The position numbers and the translations under genes were made by a program. 55,874 nt of DNA from Streptomyces tailanensis (GTDB taxonomy: Bacteria; Actinomycetota; Actinomycetes; Streptomycetales; Streptomycetaceae): contig NZ_VTHJ01000032.1 in assembly GCF_008386495.1 (NCBI RefSeq), forward strand, positions 42,109-97,982, given 5' to 3'. Below, piece after piece: positions 51,810 through 55,874 of the stretch. Under the pieces are notes generated by a model. The model worked only from the letters and a program-made list of their open reading frames with translations, searched no databases and was not told the DNA's origin. Position 1 is the stretch's first letter; the number at the start of each line of letters is the position of its first letter.

Positions 51810-51987
51810 GGTTCTCCACTCCGGGCTGATGTGCGGACCTTTGCAGAAACGATTCTCATCCCTTACACGCACCACCGGAGACACCCTGGACGTCGCATGA
51901 ACCTCGCCGCGCCATGAGGAGCCCACAGGCGAGACGGTCACGTCCAGAGCCCGCACCCGGCTTGGGTTTGCGTCGTACGCTCGATCC

Positions 51988-53157
51988 ATGAGCACTGCGG
52001 GGCAGAGGGTCAAGGAAGTCCGCAAGCGTCGCGGGCTGTCCCAGCGGGAGTTGGCGAACGCGTCGGGCGTATCGCTCTCGACCATCCGGAAGCTGGAGCA
52101 GGGCGAGCGAGAGACGGCACGACTTGAGACGTTGCGCAAGCTGGCGCACGTCCTCAGGGTGTCGACGATGAGCCTTGGCGGTGGCCGCAACCCGGAGGAC
52201 CCCGACGCGGAAACCGTGGATCGATGGGAGGCCGTCAGGAACGCTTTGGAGCGTCCGCCGATCGTCTTGGGATTCGACGATGAGCCTCCTACTGTCGACG
52301 GCGTACGGGCCACCCTGAGCGAAACGGAGCCGCTGTTCAAGGGTGACCAGTTCGCCGCGTTGGCCGTGATGCTGCCTCCGCTGCTCCGGGAGGCCGAAGC
52401 GCTCGGGCCCGGGGGGCGCAGCGTCCGCACACGGCTCTTGCACCTTTCCGGATGGCTCATGGTTCAAACCAGACAATTCCGGGCCGCTGAGACTGCTTTG
52501 GAACGAGCCCTTGACGAGGCTGCCGACCGCATGGAAATGGCCGCTACGGTCAACACCATGTGCTGGCTGCTGCTGCGCCAGGGCGAATTAGGCAAGGCGT
52601 ACGACCTGGCAGTGAAGTGGGCCGACGAAATCGAGCCTCGCATGTCTCACGCGACCCCGGCGGAGTTGGCAACGTGGGGCTGGATGCTTCTCAGGGTGTC
52701 CGCTGCTGCTGTCCGTAACTCGCAATCCGGAGCCGCTGAGGATGCTTTGCGACTCGCTTCATCAGCAGCCGTTGCACTCGGTCGGGAACACTCCCCGGCG
52801 AACGACTTCCTCCTCACATTCGGACCGACCACGGTCAAACTCAAAGCCGCTGAGAATGCCAGCGTGATTGACAGGCCGGACAGGGTTCTTCACATCGCTG
52901 AGCGGATTCCGGTATTCAGCCTCAAGCCGACATCGAACAACCGCAACCGTCACTTGCTGGACGTGGCAGACGCACACGCCAAGACGGGCAACCATGCCGA
53001 CGCTTTCGAGAAGTTGCAGCTCATCAACGAGGACAGCCCCGAGTGGCTGCCGAACCAGCGCTATGCGCGTGACATCCTCGGGCGGGTGATCCGGGGACGT
53101 CGGACGTTGACGGCGGAGATGCGAACCATGGCTGACGTTGTGGGCCTGCCGCTGTAG
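51988..53157 (+). CDS. XRE-family regulator with long helical C-terminal domain
   Basis: A 389-aa protein. Residues about 5-65 are a Cro/CI helix-turn-helix (VKEVRKRRGLSQRELANASG, VSLSTIRKLEQGE). The remainder is helical with TPR-like periodicity (FRAAETALERALDEAADRME, LLRQGELGKAYDLAVKWADE), a layout typical of Streptomyces regulators that sit upstream of small overlapping genes. It heads a rightward cluster with three mini-genes, 103 bases away. Lower GC and different codon use than the galactosidase suggest later arrival. Target genes are unknown; the neighbours are the obvious candidates. Confidence 0.88.
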   Translation: MSTAGQRVKEVRKRRGLSQRELANASGVSLSTIRKLEQGERETARLETLRKLAHVLRVSTMSLGGGRNPEDPDAETVDRWEAVRNALERPPIVLGFDDEPPTVDGVRATLSETEPLFKGDQFAALAVMLPPLLREAEALGPGGRSVRTRLLHLSGWLMVQTRQFRAAETALERALDEAADRMEMAATVNTMCWLLLRQGELGKAYDLAVKWADEIEPRMSHATPAELATWGWMLLRVSAAAVRNSQSGAAEDALRLASSAAVALGREHSPANDFLLTFGPTTVKLKAAENASVIDRPDRVLHIAERIPVFSLKPTSNNRNRHLLDVADAHAKTGNHADAFEKLQLINEDSPEWLPNQRYARDILGRVIRGRRTLTAEMRTMADVVGLPL

Positions 53158-53260
53158 CCTCTGTGGCACTTCCCGCTGACTGATTGGCGAAGTGCCACAG
53201 ACACCGGGCAGTGTCGCATCTCATGGTGGTGCCATCGATTCACGCGAGGGGATTGCGACG

Positions 53261-53485
53261 ATGGCAGCCAAGATCCACGGACCTGGTACTGACGCATCAC
53301 AAGCCGAGTACGGGACCTACGCCCCGCCCGGCGAGAAGTGCCGGAATTGCCAACAGCCGTTCGAGGCCCTTGATCCGTGCCTGCGCGTCACGGTTGACCG
53401 AAGTTCGAATGACGCCGCGCTCGGCCTCTACAAGCACAGTACGTGCCCTCCCGAAAAGCCCAGGCGATTCAAGGTGCGCACGTGA
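53261..53485 (+). CDS. Small protein with CxxC motif
   Basis: A 74-aa protein, MAAKIHGPGTDASQAEYGTY onward. It has a CRNC knuckle followed by two more cysteines (DPCLRVTV and HSTCPP), so a small zinc ribbon is plausible. The ATG at 53261 is preceded by GAGGGG. The TGA overlaps the next ATG (TGATG). I do not recognise the family. Belongs to the XRE-led mini-gene cluster. Confidence 0.65.
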   Translation: MAAKIHGPGTDASQAEYGTYAPPGEKCRNCQQPFEALDPCLRVTVDRSSNDAALGLYKHSTCPPEKPRRFKVRT

Positions 53486-53709
53486 TGACACCCCCCGCGA
53501 AGCGCGTCAGCATGCACCTGGGCGTCTTACCTGAGCCCGTACTGGTCTGCCTGTCTGAGGCCGAGGAGGAGCACTCGGGGGGCGATGGGTGGAGGCAGTA
53601 CGGCGGCCGCGTTGATCTCGCGTCCGGAGTGATCGCATTCCCGCCCCGCTCACTGCCTCCCTGCTCCATCCCCGACTGCCATCTCTGCGAGACCGAGGGG
53701 CAGCGATGA
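53485..53709 (+). CDS. Hypothetical small protein
   Basis: A 74-aa protein starting MTPPAKRVSMHLGVLPEPVL and ending CSIPDCHLCETEGQR, with three cysteines clustered near the C-terminus. Its ATG overlaps the preceding stop and its own stop overlaps the next ATG by 4 bases, so all three mini-genes are translationally coupled. Family not recognised; coupling is the best evidence that it is real. Confidence 0.65.
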   Translation: MTPPAKRVSMHLGVLPEPVLVCLSEAEEEHSGGDGWRQYGGRVDLASGVIAFPPRSLPPCSIPDCHLCETEGQR

Positions 53710-53945
53710 CCCGCGCCACCTACCGATTCCGTGAGCACACGATCGGCCCCGATCGCCGCCCGGAGGCCGAGCGGACCAAAGCCGAGATGCAGTGCAAGCC
53801 ATGCGGGAAAGGCAGCGAGGCATCAGAGCAGTTCACGGACGGCACCGCTTGGGCTGTCGACCACCTCAAGGCCAACCCTGGTCACCTTGAGTACCGCGAA
53901 CTGATCATCCGCCCCTACCGATTCGAGCCCGGCGACTGGCAGTGA
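53706..53945 (+). CDS. Small DUF7848-like protein
   Basis: A 79-aa protein starting MTRATYRFREHTIGPDRRPE. It has a CKPC knuckle and the stretch FTDGTAWAVDHLKANPGHLE then RELIIRPYRFEPGDW. I recognise this as a small conserved Streptomyces family (DUF7848-like), often found behind XRE regulators; function unknown. Overlaps the upstream gene by 4 bases. Last gene of the cluster. Confidence 0.7.
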   Translation: MTRATYRFREHTIGPDRRPEAERTKAEMQCKPCGKGSEASEQFTDGTAWAVDHLKANPGHLEYRELIIRPYRFEPGDWQ

Positions 53946-54249
53946 GCACCACCCCGACACGCGGCGTGCGTCGCTGTCGAGTAGACCCTCGTCGCCGGTA
54001 GCCAGAACTACCGGCCTCGGGTAGTGGGGCCCTGTTCATGCGTACGTCCCCCTTGTGGGCATGAGCAGGGTCCCCGCAACCAGGCGGTGGGAGGTCGCAA
54101 GGCGCGCGGCGCCGGTGTGGCCATCGTCATCGCCACCTCCAAATTCGTCCACAAGTCCCGGGAGGCGGACCGAAAATCCGTGGCCCCCGCGTCGTCCGAG
54201 TGAATACGCTCCAGCGTCGCCCCACAGTCACCGGAGCGTACGGAGATCC
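53946..54249. other. Intergenic region with one weak reading frame
   Basis: No clear gene. A 38-codon frame from a GTG (54087-54203 +, including GVAIVIATSKFVHKSREADR) has a protein-like composition and might be the tail of a lost gene, but it has no recognised family. Confidence 0.3.
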
Positions 54250-54603
54250 ATGTCGTCCCACGGGAAACTGCACGCCGACGAGTTCGACATCGACGAGGCG
54301 CTCGTCGCCCGGCTGATCGCCGCCCAGTTCCCCGAGTGGGCCGGGCTCCCGCTCGCCCCGGCGCCCGCCTCGGGCACCGACAACGTCATGTTCCGCCTGG
54401 GCGACGACATGGTCGTACGCCTCCCGCGGCTCCCTGGTGGCGCCGACCATGTCGACACGGAGCACCGCTGGCTGCCGCGGCTCGCCCCGCACCTCCCCCT
54501 CGCCGTACCGGAACCGCTCGGCAAGGGGCGGCCCGGTGAGGTGTACGGGCAGCCGTGGTCGGTGATGCGCCGGCTGGACGGGGAGAACGCGTACAAAGCC
54601 TGA
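54250..54603 (+). pseudogene. Aminoglycoside phosphotransferase-family protein, 3' truncated
   Basis: A 117-codon remnant of an APH-type kinase, about 300 aa when complete. It retains the N-lobe: EFDIDEALVARLIAAQFPEW, GTDNVMFRLGDDMVVRLPRL and EVYGQPWSVMRRLDGENA. The frame ends right after GENAYKA. The catalytic HGDLxxxN loop and the metal-binding DWE motif are absent. Sequence after the break is in the opposite orientation and belongs to another gene fragment, so a deletion removed both 3' ends. ATG at 54250. Confidence 0.85.
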
Positions 54604-54706
54604 CGATGTCGGTCCAGGGGATCCGCCGACGTCGGCCGCCGGGAACGACGAGCGCGTCCTCGGTTAACGTCAACCCCTCGTTCCGCTTCAGGAACGGGAC
54701 GACCAC
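54604..54706 (-). pseudogene. 5' remnant of a PH-domain-like gene
   Basis: A minus-strand frame from a GTG at 54706 encodes VVVPFLKRNEGLTLTEDALV, then VPGGRRRRIPWTDIV, a pattern like a bacterial PH-domain strand pair. After about 35 codons it runs into the antisense of the phosphotransferase remnant. It starts 7 bases after the stop of the TIGR03943-like gene, so it was once probably the next gene of that operon. Identity is tentative. Confidence 0.4.
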
Positions 54707-54713
54707 ACCGGCC

Positions 54714-55463
54714 TCAGGACCCCGCGAGCGGAAGGGCGTCCTTGTAGCCGTTGGTTGGGCGGGGGACCTTTTTCAGGGTGTGGGCGTCGAGGGCGGCTGT
54801 GGCGGAGTTGGTGCCGAGGGTGCCGGTGGGGTGCCAGGTGCCGGTGAGGGTGACCCACGTGTCGGCGGGCGGGGGTGGGGTGCCGTGGACGCGGACCTTG
54901 ACGAACTGGGCGTCCGCGGCGCAGCAGCTGAAGATCGTGCGGGTCAGGTACCAGCCGTTGCCGCCCTGTTGCTCGGGCGTGACGTAGCCGGTCATCTCGA
55001 TCTCGCGTCCCTTGATGGCCTGTTCGCGGTCCTGCTGGACGCGCGTGGAGAAGTCGGTGAGGGTCATCGGGAGCGGTGAGGTCTCGGGGAGCGGCTCGAA
55101 GTCGTCCTGTTCCTTGACCGCCACGGCCTTCGGGGCCTCGCGGGAGGCGGTGTACGCGCCGATCGCCGGCGGGGCGTAGACGAGGAGGCTCAGGGCGGGG
55201 AGGAAGAGGAGCCACGCCACGTGGGGTGGGGTGGAGTGGCCGTGGCCGTCGTCATTGCTGTGGGTGTCGTCGGGTTCGGGTTTTGGGTTCCAGCACGACC
55301 ATGCCTCCGCCGCCGCCAGTACGAGCAGCACCGCCCCGGACGCGATCAGTACCGGGCGCATGCCCTCCTTGACGTAGCGGAGGTAGAGGTCGGTGAGGAG
55401 GGTGGCGTGGAGGAGGCCGAGGCCGCTGAGGAGGAGGAGGAGTGCTTGGAGAGGGCGTTTCAC
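54714..55463 (-). CDS. TIGR03943/DUF1980-family membrane protein
   Basis: A 249-aa protein: two N-terminal membrane helices (LQALLLLLSGLGLLHATLLT and LIASGAVLLVLAAAEAWSC), a His/Asp-rich loop (DDTHSNDDGHGHS), a third helix, then an extracytoplasmic domain with EIEMTGYVTPEQQGGNGWYL, FSCCAADAQFVKVRV and WVTLTGTWHPTG. In the family this protein normally follows a UPF0718/YraQ-type permease and is tied to metal, often zinc, handling. Here the preceding gene is a ribbon-helix-helix protein that overlaps it by 4 bases, so the permease has been displaced. Confidence 0.85.
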   Translation of the reverse strand: MKRPLQALLLLLSGLGLLHATLLTDLYLRYVKEGMRPVLIASGAVLLVLAAAEAWSCWNPKPEPDDTHSNDDGHGHSTPPHVAWLLFLPALSLLVYAPPAIGAYTASREAPKAVAVKEQDDFEPLPETSPLPMTLTDFSTRVQQDREQAIKGREIEMTGYVTPEQQGGNGWYLTRTIFSCCAADAQFVKVRVHGTPPPPADTWVTLTGTWHPTGTLGTNSATAALDAHTLKKVPRPTNGYKDALPLAGS

Positions 55464-55696
55464 CGGAAGTCCCGGGGCGTGCTTCGGCCTTCGGGCCCGG
55501 ACGAATCAGGTTTGCCGGGCAGCGGGGTGAGAGAAGCTGGATCGCCGCCAAGCGATGCAGGGTCCGCTCCAGCGGTGCTGAGGGCGATCTCGATGAGGTG
55601 GAGGATCTCGGAGTTGAGGGACCTTCGGTCTGTGGTCGCGCGGGCATTCACCCGTTCGTGTAGGTCGTTCGGAATACGGAGAGAGAAACGGATCAC
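55460..55696 (-). CDS. Ribbon-helix-helix (Arc/CopG-type) DNA-binding protein
   Basis: A 78-aa protein. IRFSLRIPNDLHERVNARAT then DRRSLNSEILHLIEIAL is the ribbon-helix-helix fold: a beta strand that enters the major groove, two helices, and the SLNSEI turn. The C-terminal half is a Pro/Ser/Gly-rich tail. ATG start at 55696. It is divergent from the transposase-like gene at 55714, with a palindrome covering the gap, so it probably represses both promoters. It may travel with that element. Confidence 0.88.
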   Translation of the reverse strand: MIRFSLRIPNDLHERVNARATTDRRSLNSEILHLIEIALSTAGADPASLGGDPASLTPLPGKPDSSGPEGRSTPRDFR

Positions 55697-55705
55697 GGCG
55701 CTATT

Positions 55706-55726
55706 TTGGCATCATGACGATGCCAA
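55706..55726. promoter_or_regulatory. Predicted operator between the RHH and tnpB-like genes
   Basis: TTGGCATC-ATGAC-GATGCCAA: perfect 8-bp arms around 5 bases. It spans the 17-base gap between the divergent start codons and covers the first four codons of the right-hand gene. Size and symmetry suit a ribbon-helix-helix dimer-of-dimers. Confidence 0.7.
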
Positions 55727-55874
55727 TGGAAGCTGACGGGGCCGGGCATGCCCGGTACACCTTTCGGCTGCGCGTGTCGTCGACCGCCCACGCGCAGCTG
55801 CTGGGCGAGTGGGACCGGTGCCGGTGGGTGTGGAACGGTGCGACACGAGGTCGCTCCAATCAAGTGGGGGCAAC
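55714..55874 (+). CDS. tnpB: IS200/IS605-type TnpB (OrfB) N-terminus, cut by the window edge
   Basis: The visible 53 codons include HARYTFRLRVSSTAHAQLLG and EWDRCRWVWN, the N-terminal pattern of actinobacterial TnpB/OrfB proteins, the RNA-guided nuclease ancestors of Cas12. After WVWN the expected acidic/cysteine residue pair (NEC) is not in frame but appears one base over, so the gene may be frameshifted at about 55843, or diverged. ATG 55714 or 55720. Whether the RuvC and zinc motifs exist lies beyond the window. Confidence 0.65.
   Translation, partial: MTMPMEADGAGHARYTFRLRVSSTAHAQLLGEWDRCRWVWNGATRGRSNQVGA

Overview
The window is high-GC actinobacterial DNA, almost certainly a Streptomyces chromosome. 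The evidence is strong third-position GC bias, frequent GTG starts and 4-base stop/start overlaps, an hrdA-type sigma factor next to dnaG, and a Streptomyces-style 20-bp perfect palindrome between convergent genes. All calls come from reading the sequence; no database search was run.

Layout. (A) About 1-10412 is a catabolic module. It holds a branched-chain-amino-acid-type ABC importer operon (minus strand; its binding-protein and one ATPase gene are broken), a TetR regulator, and a divergent operon for an MBL hydrolase, an FAH-family enzyme and a two-subunit 3-oxoacid CoA-transferase. Two near-identical palindromes mark the TetR operators. (B) About 10413-30829 is a stress or cation module. 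It holds a voltage-gated cation channel, two tandem pairs of CNNM/CorC-type membrane proteins, an acyltransferase, Spo0M, TerB, two TerD proteins, an LCP protein, GlsB proteins, TatA, a broken AI-2E-family protein, and a BlaI/M56-protease regulator pair. A recurrent operator, CTAC-N6-GTAG, lies before at least four and probably six of its transcription units. Its right end is a graveyard of an ABC-2 permease and a response regulator. (C) From 30830 the chromosome looks like core: tRNA-Met, two tRNA-Asn, xylulokinase, a heterodimeric ABC exporter, hrdA, dnaG, a ferredoxin-reductase-like protein, dgt, a sirohydrochlorin chelatase family protein, a NasA-like molybdoenzyme and a GH36 alpha-galactosidase. 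(D) From about 51.9 kb there is a small accessory patch: an XRE regulator with three overlapping mini-genes, a truncated phosphotransferase, and a ribbon-helix-helix/TnpB transposon head at the right edge.

The 45-bp 3' half of the intact tRNA-Met (30830-30874) is repeated exactly at 10368-10412, with similar flanks repeated again near 30.0-30.2 kb and at the window start. Modules A and B therefore look like tandem att-bounded units inserted at one tRNA gene. No integrase is visible, which is the arrangement described for cis-mobilizable elements. Gene decay (two in-frame stops and several frameshifts) is concentrated in these modules.

The two most interesting systems are the BlaI/M56 regulon wired to tellurite-type, envelope and ion-flux genes without any beta-lactamase, and the tRNA-anchored tandem modules that carry it.
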